Shown here piece by piece: positions 25,201 through 36,060 of a DNA stretch of 64,000 bases. Source of the stretch: Syngnathus acus (lineage: Eukaryota > Chordata > Actinopteri > Syngnathiformes > Syngnathidae); contig NC_051102.1 of NCBI RefSeq assembly GCF_901709675.1, positions 2,897,912-2,961,911 of the forward strand, in the 5' to 3' direction. The notes beneath the pieces are model-generated. The model ran no database searches. It was not told the DNA's origin and saw only the letters and a program-made list of their open reading frames with translations. The stretch's first letter is position 1. The number at the start of each line of letters is the position of its first letter. The translations under genes were made by a program, and so were the position numbers.

Positions 25201-27915
25201 GACTTTTTGTGTGATGTCAGGTGACAACATGTTGACTGCAATATCAGTGGCTCGAGACTGCGGCATGATTACAGACCATGAGAAAGTCATTATTGCAGAT
25301 GCCGTGCCTCCTTTTGCTCAAAACCCCGCCAAAATCACGTGGCGCTACTTGGAGAACCCTGTTATAAACAGTATTTTGGTAAGACACTGAAAATATATTA
25401 TATGCAAATTTTTTTGAAATTTTGAAACCCATCATCCTACTCTTCTTTCTTTCCTCTTATTGAGACTTCTGAGATCAGCTTTGCTGGTGACGAACTGGGC
25501 AGTAACAATGACCCTGGCTATCACTTCGCTGTGAGTGGCCAATCCTTCAATGTCATCACTGAGCACTTTCCACAACTCCTTCAAAAGGTATGCCGATAAC
25601 ATTTACCTCATTGAGTGTTGCCATGACAATAATGTTTGAAACTTTGTCTTTGCTCACGGGGGTACTTTAGCTCCTCCTGAGAGCCACCGTGTTTGCCCGC
25701 ATGACTCCGGACCAGAAGACTCAGCTGGTGCAAGCCCTACAGAGCATCGAGTCATTTTCTTATTTATTAGTGTATTTTCTTAATTATTTATTTTCTTCAG
25801 GGCACCAATCTCTCTGTTTTTGTTTTTGCAGTTATTGTGTCGGGATGTGTGGGGATGGTGCTAACGAGTGGGGTGAGGTTTTTTTTTTCTCCCCATTTTC
25901 TACTGCTTACTGGGTTGTGGGGGCAGCATCTTTAGCAGGGAAGACTTCCAGACTTCCCTCTCTGTTAAATATTTCGTGGGAAAAACAGCAAGTTTTGCAT
26001 GTAAGGATTTTCTGGATCAATGAATTTTCCCCCCCTCTCTCTCAGGCCCTTAAAAAAGCTCACAGTGGGATTGCTCTGTCTGAGCTGGAGGCCTCTGTGG
26101 CTTCCCCCTTCACCTCAACAATCCCAAACATCTCCTGCATTACCAACCTCATCAGGTAGTACCCACAACACAGTGTGGTACTTGTTATTTTATTTAGGTG
26201 TCATTTCCTCATTTTCCACAGGGAGGGCCGTGCTGCTCTTGTCACGTCTTTCTGTGTGTTTAAGTTAATGGCTGTCTTCAGCCTCAGCTGGTTCTGCAAC
26301 ATGATTATGCTCTTCATGGTAGGTTTTCTGGCTCGTTGTTCATTTCTCGCCATGATATTAGATCATCATATATTAATGTGTAGTTTGACAAATAGTATCT
26401 CAACCTTTGGTAAATAAATGTATTATGTTTTAAGGTTGGCGACGGATTTGGGGACTTCCAGTACATTTTTATTGACTTTGGCATTAGTATGTTTATCCCC
26501 TTTACAAGTGAGTGAAACTGTGCAATATTCATCCAGTTTAAGAGACTTTTATTCTGTATTTAATCAGATTTTTTTTCCCAAATTAATTTTCTTTGTTAAG
26601 TGAGCCTGAACCCTGCATGGAACACGCTGGTGCGTCGTACGCCTCCATCCTCTCTGCTTTCTGGGCAGATGCTTTCCTCAGTTTTTTCTCAGATCCTCAA
26701 CAACGTGCTCTTCCAGTGCATGGCGTTCCTCTTAGTCCAACAACAGAGTTGGTATCAAACACCTGAGTCAATGTGAGTAACATTTCTTAAATGCTTACTT
26801 TACCATAACAAATATTCTGTTTTGACAAAAGTCTTTCTTCTGTATCACAGCGCGTGCAACGAGACCGGCTTCAGCTTCAATGAAAGTGAAGCTGAAGAAA
26901 CACAACGCTTTAAGAGCTTTGAAAACACATCCATATTCTATGTCTCCACTTTGCAGTTCTTGATTGTAGCCATTGTCTTCTCCAAAGGAAAACCCTTCAG
27001 GAAACCAAGTTATAAAAACTGTAAGATACATCTGATGTTGTGAGCTACATTGGTGCATTGATGTCATAATAGACAGATCAATTATGAAAAATTCCACCGA
27101 GTCACCTGAATATTGGTTGGGAAAAAAATTCTATTCTGCGTGTGTGTTATCCATGTCTGTCCTACTATCCTTGCATCACTAAGAATCCTCCCTTCTGTGT
27201 TTCTGCATTAAATTTCAGGGTCTTTTGTGTTAACCTGCTCAATTCTGTATGCATTTATCTTGTTCATCATGCTGCATCCAATTTCGGTATTTGAGGACCT
27301 AATGGAGGTAAACATATCTTTTTCAAAGATGTATAATCATCTTAATGTTTTTCAGGGGAACTCAATTTTAGCAGGAGCTCTAGCGGTTGATAAGTTGCGT
27401 GTGTCTGTGTGTGTGCGTGTGTGTGTCTCGGTGTGTATGTGTTTGTCATTCTCTCAGATTGGATGTCTTCCCTACGACTGGCGCATTACACTTCTCATCA
27501 TTAGTATAACGCATGCTGTTGTGTGTTGCACAGTGGAGGTAGGCTCATACTCTCAAAATATTCTCTCTATGGCTAATCATGTTTAACATTTTTATTTTGA
27601 AATACTGAACCACATTCTGTCTAAAATTTCCGTTCTGCAATTTGTATTTTAATGTTTCCTAGAATTTGATTCATGACAGATTATTGAGGATTCTTTTTTG
27701 ACTGACACAGTTTTTGTTATCCGTCATCATGATCTCAGATGGTGAATGACCGTTGGGGCTCAGCCTTCTTCCTCTCGACTTGCTGTCGGCAAAACCGTCC
27801 TCCAAAGAAGAAATACAAATGTCTAAAACTCCAGGATGAGGCTGACTGGCCTCCCGCACCGTCAACTATCACCTTTGCCAACACTGCTCAGTACCACAGG
27901 TCTGTTACCTTTTGA
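19296..27915 (+). CDS. P5B-type ATPase, ATP13A4/5-like, copy 3 (30 exons, two lesions, possibly decaying)
   Basis: Exons: 19296-19346, 19409-19582, 19840-20019, 20291-20361, 20533-20616, 20701-20770, 20851-20985, 21246-21318, 21423-21554, 21772-21939, 22001-22158, 22234-22422, 22733-22794, 23236-23386, 23850-23927, 24008-24158, 24704-24824, 25023-25147, 25221-25378, 25465-25587, 25671-25750, 25832-25872, 26046-26155, 26222-26318, 26435-26507, 26601-26772, 26851-27020, 27219-27307, 27458-27538, 27739-27915. TGES, DKTGT (Asp494), KGAPE and TGDN are intact. Two defects are seen. Exon 22 is 41 nt where copy 2 has 43, so the frame breaks inside GDGAND; a weak alternative donor at 25,878 (GAG|gttt) would restore frame but give GDGANEWGE. 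The intron after exon 8 starts GAAAGT rather than GT. The membrane-4 motif reads PVFLP (451-455). If functional, its role matches copy 2. It may be a young pseudogene, or the lesions may be sequencing errors. AATAAA lies at 28,023. Confidence 0.85.
21063..21123. mobile_element. hAT-type repeat fragment in intron 7 of ATPase copy 3
   Basis: GCAGTGTCCAACTCAAGGCC and GGCCATATTTGGCCCACTGCATCA resemble the left end of the elements at 28,094 and 34,674. The rest of the element is missing. Confidence 0.5.
23112..23255 (+). repeat. ~70-bp duplication creating a decoy splice acceptor (intron 13 of copy 3)
   Basis: A unit containing TGCTTATCTAATAGG, ACATATTTGATTTAC and TACAGTTTTTCAGCT is present twice. 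The second unit holds the true acceptor of exon 14 (exon starts at 23,236). The first holds an identical acceptor about 70 nt upstream; using it would give an in-frame TGA soon after. Confidence 0.75.
24915..24962. repeat. (TTTTG)n microsatellite
   Basis: About nine GTTTT units in intron 17 of ATPase copy 3, followed at about 24,996-25,010 by a short GT run next to the exon 18 acceptor. Confidence 0.95.
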
Positions 27916-28022
27916 CATGCACCAGGGCTGGTGCGGGGGGAAAGAAAAAATCAGCTCTTGCATTTTTTTAATGCACTTCATAATTAACAGAGCACCACCT
28001 ACTATTAATGTATTCCTCCACA

Positions 28023-28028
28023 AATAAA
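28023..28028 (+). terminator. Polyadenylation signal of ATPase copy 3
   Basis: AATAAA 108 nt after the stop codon, the first canonical signal downstream. Confidence 0.6.
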
Positions 28029-28329
28029 TGTATTTCCCTATTATTCCAAGCCCAACGCAAATTTTTGTGGTGATTGATGTACTACATCTAAAGCAGAGGT
28101 GTCAAACTCTTGGCCCAGGGGCCAAATACGGCCCACCACATCATTTTAATTGGCCCGCAAAGACAAATTGTGCGTTAAATTTGTGTCAATCGTAAAATTG
28201 CAAATTTTCTTCACTTTTAAAAAAAAATTGATATTGCTAGCCTTTATAAAATATTTTTTTAAATATTTGATCAGTTTTTATTAGTCTTTGATTTAAAAAC
28301 GAATTATTCATCAGTTTGGTGTGTAGCCT

Positions 28330-28330
<1 letters not shown>

Positions 28331-28397
<67 letters not shown>
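28331..28397. repeat. (TA)n microsatellite
   Basis: More than 30 consecutive TA dinucleotides inside the hAT-type repeat; a second, shorter TA tract is at 28,456-28,506. Confidence 0.97.
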
Positions 28398-28400
<3 letters not shown>

Positions 28401-28550
28401 TTCCCAAATAAATGTATAAAAAAATAAATGCCTTATATTTATTTTTTTATACATTTATATATATATATATATATATATATACGTATATATATATATATAC
28501 TATATATAAATATAAGGCATTTATTTTTTTATACATTTATTTGGGAAGAC
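28398..28550. repeat. 43-bp perfect inverted repeat around a TA tract
   Basis: Arms 28,398-28,440 (begins GTCTTCCCAAATAAATG) and 28,508-28,550 (ends CATTTATTTGGGAAGAC) are exact reverse complements, separated by 67 bp that is mostly TA. Each arm also contains its own smaller palindromic part, so the DNA could form a long hairpin. Confidence 0.93.
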
Positions 28551-28625
28551 AGTCATTATGGCCCTCCGAAGGAAACTATGACTACGATCCGGCCCACTTG
28601 ACTATTTGGCTTGACTATACAGGCC

Positions 28626-31600
28626 AGAAGGGACATTTTACAATTTGTAAATCATTAAATAGAAAACATTCCAATAAATGTGAAAAATTGAACCTCTTTT
28701 GTCCTACTTTGATGTTTTATAGCAAATGAAGATTCAGAAAATGGATGGATGGATGGATGAAGGACCAAATAAGAAGACTTGTTTAAAAAAAATAATAAAA
28801 TTGAATATAGCCCTTTTTCATTTTATGTATGAAGAACTGCCATTACATTTCAGACTCTCCACATGAAGCCACTCTTGGGTGCTTCTTGGGGGGGCTGACC
28901 CTGGTCACACGTTTTCAGCCGACACCTACTGATCATTTATGGACTTTCCCAGCCTTCTCGCTGGCTGGCATATGGGCGCTTAAGGCAGCCAGAGCACAGG
29001 AGACAGAGGGCTATCATTTCATGTGGAGATCAGGGCCAATGTATGCAATGAATGGGTGGATTTAGGGGGGGGGGGGGACTGTGAATGAGGGAAGGGGGTC
29101 TTCATTTGTACTAAAAGAAAAGATTCCCCTGCAGATCAGTGACAAGCTTTTTGGGAATATTCATGATGAGGATGAGGATACATCATGAATTGATACGACT
29201 TGCGTGGATCATCTTTTTGGTAAACATCAACACGTACAAAGTGGAGATGTGTTTGCCATGTAGTTTGGAGGATAGTGTTGCCTCTCCACAAAGCAAGATG
29301 GCTTTTTTGTGCTCTCCGCAGTATTCCTTTTGTATCCGTAGAGCAACAGATGGAGCCCAGTGGAAAGAAATAAAGAAGCCAAAACACACAGCCTTTCTTT
29401 CTCACAGTGAGCCACCCCCTGGAAAAGATTTTCTCAAGCTTGTGCTATTTCAAACATTTTGAACTTCATCTTTCTTCTCTTTCGCCCTTACGTTTTTTTC
29501 CTCTGTGTACTTTCAAGATTTAGGACAATGCGCACAGTCTTTATTTACAGCACCCCCTGCAGCGCTTTCAGGGCCTAGCCAGAATAACGTGTAAGTCCTT
29601 TTCATGGGTGTCTTTCGACTTCAGGCCGGCGTCAATATGGGTGGGTGCTCGTAAGGCCCCGGTCCAGATTAATAGTCAGGACGCAAGGCCGACCTGATGC
29701 TCACTTACGGTTGGCTTCGTGTTACAGAAGACACAAAAGCGAGCTCGTCTGCTAAAAGGTCCGTGACCCACCAGAAGGCCACAAAACCCTTGGGCATGCA
29801 CCTTCCCCGCATCCCCGGTGCCTGAATGGGCTCTGTGGTTGGTCAATAAATTCAGTGATTCAGGGGGTGGACAGTTGCAGCCGTGTTAACATTTGTTCAC
29901 AGGCTTGTCGAAGGGACGCGCCCCGCCCCCTGGCTCTTTGTCTCCTCTGGTCCCGCAACAGGTTAGAAGTCAATGGAGGGCCTTGTGTGGAGGTGGCAGG
30001 GGCACGGATAGAGCCGCCTCTCACATGGTGTTCACACAGGGGGAGGACCGGCCCGGATCACTGCGACACTTGTTACTGCGGGGCCCCAGGTTGCCTCTCC
30101 CAGGACGCGTACGATATTTTAAACAAACTACTGCTTTATTGTTTGGGTAAGGTGAACTGCATTCACCACACAGAAAAGAAGTTTGGTGGCCTGAATCTTA
30201 ACAATCTCAATTTACTTATCAGACTCACAATAAAATAAGGCCAGGCAGTGATGCTTACGTTTTAAACATCCAGCTTTTGTTCCTCGTTGTTTCTTGTTGA
30301 TTCCTGTCTGTAAACTTTGAGAGATCATCTGAGGAAAATTAGGTCAAAAAATTATTATTCATTCATAAAAATATGGCAAAGTTGTTCCTCTATCCATAGC
30401 AGCTCTAAATATATTTTTGAGTAAATAGAGATGCAGATGTGATTTCTCAAAAGCCAAATACATCTGCCTCGGCACCTAAATATTAGACTTTCAGACTTGA
30501 GCCAAATATATTAATATTGAGACGGACAGCCACGGATCAAGCAACATTGAATCGGCAGAAAGCTACGTACATAAAAAGACAAACAAAACCTTAAGAGGGA
30601 TTTCCAGCCATGGAGTCTGACTGTCATGAGAAGATGAGCGTTGCCATGGCCACCCAAGAGCCACCCAGCAAGCATGTGAGCGCTTGAGCCAGGGGCCCGG
30701 GCCCGCTGCTTGTGGATCACATGCGCTAACCAGAGATTATGTGCATAAGTGATGAGCTTAGCGCTCAGCAGGTGAAGATGGAAAGGCCCGGGACAAGGAG
30801 GGCGCCGTCGCTCTGGGTAGCGGGCCTTTTTCCCAAGTGGGCCTGATCTCCCGTGTGAAGGGGACTCAGCCAGAGGTCCTCCAGTGCTGAAAGGGCATCC
30901 CCCTGGGCTGCATTCAATGCCTAAGTGGCCAAAACGCCGGTCTTGTGAGCCATCTTGACGGGCAAGAATGAGCCATCTTCACTTTCATAAATCCCAATGC
31001 AAACACACTCGTGAATATGGCCGAAGCGTGGGGGAGGATAAGGACCGCGTGTTAACTACTGGTCCTTTCTTGAGAGGGATTATTAATGAAAAAAAAAAAA
31101 AAGAGACAATATGATTCTATAGCTACATCGAATAGAAAATGATGTAAGCACCAACCACTTTTTTAGATTCCAAAAGAATTTCTAGCTCCATAAATTCTAC
31201 CAAATTGCTGCCAACTTAATAGTTGTCTTTTTAAACTCTAAATTTGATAACACATATTGAACTGTTCATCATTATCTGAATCCCTTTATTTGAAAAATAA
31301 ATGTCGGAAGTTACTGTTGACTTTGCCATGGCGGAAACTTTCGAGGATTATCATGGATGGTTTGTTTTTTAAATGTGAACATGTGAAATTAATGTATGAA
31401 TAATAAAAACAGTTAAAAAAAATAAAACACTTTTTATTCAGCAGAAATGTCCGGCAAAAACTCATCGGCCAAACCGTTTAATGCCACTCTGTAACATTCC
31501 ATAATGAGCACTAGGGATATCAAGTTCATAGGTTACTCTTTTGGATGCTTGTACAGGAATGCGTTTGAACCTAATCAGAACAAAACCCCTTCCTTCATCC

Positions 31601-33880
31601 CCATGCTGCAAAGACAGAAAAGCACATTTAATCAACCGGCACCTTTTCAACACGATAGTATCCCTGAACATATTAACATGTAAATACACGTCGCCGCAAT
31701 GCATATAATCTACATGATAACTAGTTCTTTAAAGGGTTGCTAACCTCCTAATGTGGTTGAGGAACACTTTCATGTCAGGGTTTTTAAAAATGAAATGCCG
31801 GGGGCCTCTCTTTGACTCTGTAAAAAGCTTCTTTGTTTTTTTTCTTTTTTCAATTTGATGACTAGGATCTCCTTTCATAGAGTTTAATAAGAGTGATTGC
31901 TACTCTTCTCCAAGTTGATGAATTCTGGCCCAATAAATTGACAGGTTGTGCTGCACCGAGATATAAAATAGCATTTACTGTGGCACTCTACTATTGAGAA
32001 TAAACTCAGGTTAATGTTGACAAACATGAGCACAGATGAGTCTTCTACCCCCCCCCCCCTCCTTTATACACTCTTTATTGCCGTATAAACAGACCCAAAT
32101 AGCCACCCAAAACTAAACCTCAGCCGTCTCTTATCTCACGCACGGTTTAATCTAACACCTCCCACCCCTTTTTAACATCCCTGCCTCCGCTAAATTCGAC
32201 CATATTTTGGATTCAACTCGTTGCCATGACAGTCGGTTATTTCCCATCCCTGATCCCCCACTGACGGCTCTTTTCCATTGATACAGCTACCCAGCCCTGC
32301 TCCTTTTTTTTTCCGTCTCTCAAATAAAACAAAGCGCAGAGTGAATGTGCTCTGAGGTAGGTAAATGTATTCAGTGACATCAGCCAGGATGATTCCATTC
32401 TGCCGGATTCCTGTACCGCTTGTTTCCAGTCTTGTCTGGGGGCTGGACACACTGTTGGGCCCATTGTCCCCTGTGTATTCCATACAGACGTGCAATTAAT
32501 GGAGGCCTTGTCTAAGGCTTCTGGAGCAGAAACTGCAGCTTGGGAGGGGGACAAAAGGCGGGTAGAGCCAGCTCTGAGAGTTGCTATGGGTGGGCCCCCC
32601 TTGCCTATTTTAAAGGAATTCAAAGGGAGAAGGAGCAAGTGCAGCACTGGATGAGATGTTGAAGTGATCCCTCGGTCTGTTCCCTCCCCTCCTGACCAGG
32701 CATGTAGTTAAAAGGCCTGCCTTGCTGTATTTGATGACGATGGTCATTTGTCTGCCAACATGCTTGTGACTTGGCGAAGGTGGTAGTGGAGGATAAAGTT
32801 TATAGCCAAGGTGAACGAGCATTAGACACACACACTGTAACTAGCAAGAGGATCGTTAGTCCAGACAGTTTAATTGACTTTGGTGACATTGTCTTACAAG
32901 GCATTCTATCCAAGGGGAAGGCAACCCCAAACTTTTATTGGCAATATCTTGTATGTGCCTCTTGATATGAAAACAAAGGGCCTGTTTAATTAATGATAGT
33001 ATAATATAGTTAATATATTATAATAAATATTCCACAAACAGAACATAAATCTCATACATTTTATTACAAATAAAATTTGGGGGTTGACTTCCCCTTTAAG
33101 CCTCTGGGCATTGTTGGGAATTTTTTTGTGTAGCTCCTGGATTTTTTTTTTTTATTTCCATTTCAGCCCAGGTATGACTTGGTCTAATATGAGTTGAAGC
33201 GAAAAGGAATTAGGAGAAGGTGGTTGGTGCGCTTGACGGTGTCTTGATCTCACTGACCAAATGCAAATACTGGCCTGGCTTTTGGGGTCATTTCACATCT
33301 GAAGGCTACACAGTGTTTGAAGTCTATCAACAGATGATGGAAGGCAGACAAAATGACTTTATCAAAATCACTTGTCACAGAAAGACACTTTGCCTTTTGT
33401 AGATGAGGATGCTAAAATTCTCATAGATCAAATACAGTTCAGCGTTTTGTTAGAGAATTGCAATTGTGCAAAGAGTGTTGGAACTTTGAACAGGTGGAAT
33501 ACATGTGCATTGAACATTATAAAGAGTTCGCAGTGCATTTTGTGAATGTCTTCGTCGCTATTCAAGGAGTGTATTTTAGTGGGCCATCACCCATTTGGTC
33601 TTTCAGTGGGATCGTCATAATTGTCATTGTTTAGGATTTTTTCCCCTTACACAAGTTAAAGAAATGTTTTTGTTCAGATTGGTTTTGCTTTGAACGACCA
33701 TAAAAATAGTGTTTTATCTTTTGATTGTCTTTAGTATGGCCGCCTACTCGAAATAACGTTTTGAAAATAGGACTATTTATTTATTTTTTAGAAATTGTGT
33801 CTTTTCTGATATTAATCAAATAAGAAGATGAGCAATAAAATTATTACAGTAGAGTGGAGTTTAACTTAAATTGAGTGTCG
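28626..33880. other. Gene-free region upstream of the Hes1-like gene
   Basis: No exon chain or conserved frame is recognisable here. The region includes GC-richer blocks (about 29,560-30,130, 30,600-31,050, 32,380-32,620) alternating with AT-rich parts, a GGAT run at 28,741, a G run at 29,067 and C runs near 32,050. The vertebrate HES1 flank is known to be regulatory, so the GC-richer single-copy blocks are candidate enhancers, but this is inference from position only. Confidence 0.45.
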
Positions 33881-33894
33881 CATGAAGAGCGCTC

Positions 33895-33960
33895 ATTGGT
33901 CATCTTGAGTGCGCTGGCGCACGAGCCATTCGCGTGCGGCTCCTCCGTTTCTATAAATAG
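33895..33960 (+). promoter_or_regulatory. Core promoter of the Hes1-like gene
   Basis: An inverted CCAAT box (ATTGG, 33,895-33,899), an N-box CACGAG (33,920-33,925), the class of site bound by Hes repressors themselves, and a TATA box TATAAATA (33,952-33,959) stand in order about 170-230 nt before the start codon. This predicts transcription start near 33,985. I do not see the paired RBPJ (TTCCCAC/GTGGGAA) sites usual for Notch-driven Hes genes in the 400 bp upstream. Confidence 0.7.
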
Positions 33961-34126
33961 ATCCAGAGGCGCTGTTGGCTCAGTGTCACTTTGGCCAGCG
34001 ACGGACGTTTGTCACAGTCAAACTGCTCGGAGCTTTGCCAGGGGAAGGCGGGACACGCTTTGCACTTGTCTTTTTTTTTTTTTTTTTACTCTCCCCCCTC
34101 CTCGAGTGGAAGGGGTACATGTGAAG

Positions 34127-35762
34127 ATGCCGGCCGGTACTTTGGAACGAACATCTTCATCCGCGCCCAGTGAGAACTCCACTGTGGAAAGTACACGGAG
34201 TCAGATGACGGGCAGAAAAGTAAGCAATTTTCTCTTTGCTTCTCAAAGACCAATTTTTGTGTGTGTTTTTTTAATTAAAATGCATGATGCGTCACTTTGA
34301 AGTCTTCCAAACCTATTATGGAAAAGCGGAGACGCGCGCGCATCAACGAGAGTCTCGGCCATCTGAAGACTCTCATCTTGGACGCACTCAAGAAAGATGT
34401 AAGGAGACAATTATACGAGATCTGCCGTGTACACGTTGCAATTTGATGATGATGACTCTAAAAATGCCTTTAGAGCTCCAGACATTCCAAACTAGAGAAG
34501 GCAGATATCCTGGAAATGACCGTGAAGCACCTCAGGAACCTGCAACGATTTCAGATGACAGGTAAAAGATTTATTTGAATTTGAATTGATTTATTAGAAT
34601 GTAAACTATGTCTTTCTATCAACCCATCGACAGCATTTAGTTAAATTATTGATCTGTTTGGTATTGCCTATAGCGCATGTATCAAACTCAAGGCCCGGGG
34701 GCCAGATACGACCCGCCACATCTTTTATGTGGCCTGCAAAGATAAATTGTTCATCAAATTTGTGTGTCATTACTAGAATTGCAAATTGTCTTCACTTTTA
34801 ATAATATCTTTGTTTTTAATATTTGACCAGTTTTTACTTGTCTGATTTGAAACGAGTTATTTGTCAGTTTGTTTTGTAGCTTTTACTGTATATAATATGA
34901 TGTGCTCATACATTTCTTTGGGTTGACAGTCATAATGGCCCTCCGAAAGAAGCTATGACTACAATGCGGCCCGCGAAAAAAATGAGTTTGTCACCCCTGG
35001 CCTATAGGGACAGTTGAACAAGATTTTTCCCATTTCCTATGCATTTTTTTGTGTTTTTATTCTAAAAGCAAAATAGTGTTTTTTAATCACACTTCCATAA
35101 GTGATTATTTGGAAATCACAGCATTAAAAAAATCATGATGATAAATTAGATCCATCCATCCTTTGGGGGATGGGTGGAAATATGGCAAGAAATTATTGAT
35201 TGAACATGTCTTTAGGGTGGTGTTGGTTTTAATGTGACTGTGAAACTGTATCTGCTACCAATACAAGTTATAATTGAACAACATTGTGTTTAGAAACTCA
35301 AGATGGTGATAGTGAGCTATCATAAATGTGTTTTCCTCCACAGCTGTTGTGACCACGGACTCATCCGTCCTGGGTAAATACCGGGCCGGTTTCAGCGAGT
35401 GTGTCGGCGAGGTCACCCGTTACCTCTCCACGTGTGATGAGGTCAACTCCGAAGCAAGGACCCGCCTACTCAGCCACCTGGCCGCCCGTGTCTCCCAAAT
35501 GAACGCCGTCAACTTCTACACGCCTCACTCGGGCCCGCTGGGACAAACTGGCATTAATGCCCTTCAGGGACCTTGTAAAAGCATCTCACCCGCTGACACC
35601 ATGAAACTCCACAGCAGCTATCAGGTGGTCCCAACTCCTGATGGACATTTTGCTTTTCTTGTTCCCAGCGCAGCTCTCACACCTTTGAGTGCACAGAGTG
35701 GTCAATACATGTCTCCCGGTGCACCTCCACTCACTTCAGACTCTGTGTGGAGACCCTGGTAG
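34127..35762 (+). CDS. hes1: Hes1-like bHLH-Orange transcriptional repressor (231 aa)
   Basis: Four exons, the usual Hes1/Her6/Her9 structure: 34127-34219, 34303-34398, 34474-34561, 35344-35762 (696 nt with stop). The basic region (from residue 32) has the family proline and the [12 protein letters not shown] motif; helix-loop-helix continues through [20 protein letters not shown] to about residue 91. The Orange domain starts near KYRAGF (104-109), and the protein ends in WRPW, the Groucho/TLE recruitment signal. The DNA-binding repressor acts in the nucleus, downstream of Notch and in neural and segmental timing in this family. It is shorter than mammalian Hes1 (280 aa), with a divergent N-terminus ([14 protein letters not shown]) and a compressed proline/serine region. 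The neighbouring ATP13A genes support Hes1 orthology; a teleost-duplicate Hes1/Her6 paralogue is possible. Confidence 0.92.
34674..34999. mobile_element. hAT MITE (326 bp) in intron 3 of the Hes1-like gene
   Basis: Left end CGCATGTATCAAACTC and right end GAGTTTGTCACCCCTG form inverted repeats. The element is flanked by the perfect 8-bp direct repeat GCCTATAG (34,666-34,673 and 35,000-35,007). The body carries the GGGCCAGATACGACCCGCC and GGCCCTCCGAAAGAAGC blocks of the family also seen at 28,094. Confidence 0.87.
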
Positions 35763-35902
35763 GGAAAATTAGGAAGGGAAAACGGGACTATCACATGATT
35801 TGACTTGATTTTTTTATACTTCGTATAAAGGTATTGGAGAGAATATTGTTTTATATATTTTTTTCCCGAAAGAAAGGGAACTGACTTGATGTCATAATGT
35901 CA

Positions 35903-36060
35903 GTGTTTCCCCAACTTTATTGAGCCAAGGCACACCATCAAACTAAAAAAAAAAAAAGTCACAAAAGTGTTTACATGCTAAAAGAAAATGTTATCGAGAA
36001 GCACTGTATTTTTCAAGATGAATAAAATGTTTTTATGTTGTTTGTACTATTGTTCTCAAA
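35903..36060. mobile_element. Dispersed repeat in the Hes1-like 3' untranslated region
   Basis: CAGTGTTTCCCCAACTTTATTG and AGCCAAGGCACACCATC look like one end of a common fish hAT-type repeat; the right border is not clear. Confidence 0.4.
36021..36026 (+). terminator. Polyadenylation signal of the Hes1-like gene
   Basis: AATAAA 259 nt after the stop codon, the first canonical signal. Confidence 0.55.

Larger units (their letters stand above)
28094..28625. mobile_element. hAT-type repeat with (TA)n and internal inverted repeat
   Basis: The left end CAGAGGTGTCAAACTCTTGG and internal GGCCAAATACGGCCCACCACATCA match the family of the intact element at 34,674. GGCCCTCCGAAGGAAACTATGACTACGATCC near the right matches that element's right half. 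The body has been expanded by a (TA)n tract (28,331-28,397) and a 43-bp inverted repeat. The right end and target duplication are unclear. Confidence 0.65.

Noticed and set aside
29855-30238. A 127-codon open frame upstream of the Hes1-like gene
   Set aside because: Two overlapping frames in GC-rich DNA, no homology recognised, no splice context.
27916-34126. OPA1, expected between ATP13A4 and HES1 from mammalian synteny
   Set aside because: I searched by eye for dynamin-type GTPase exons and saw none in this interval.
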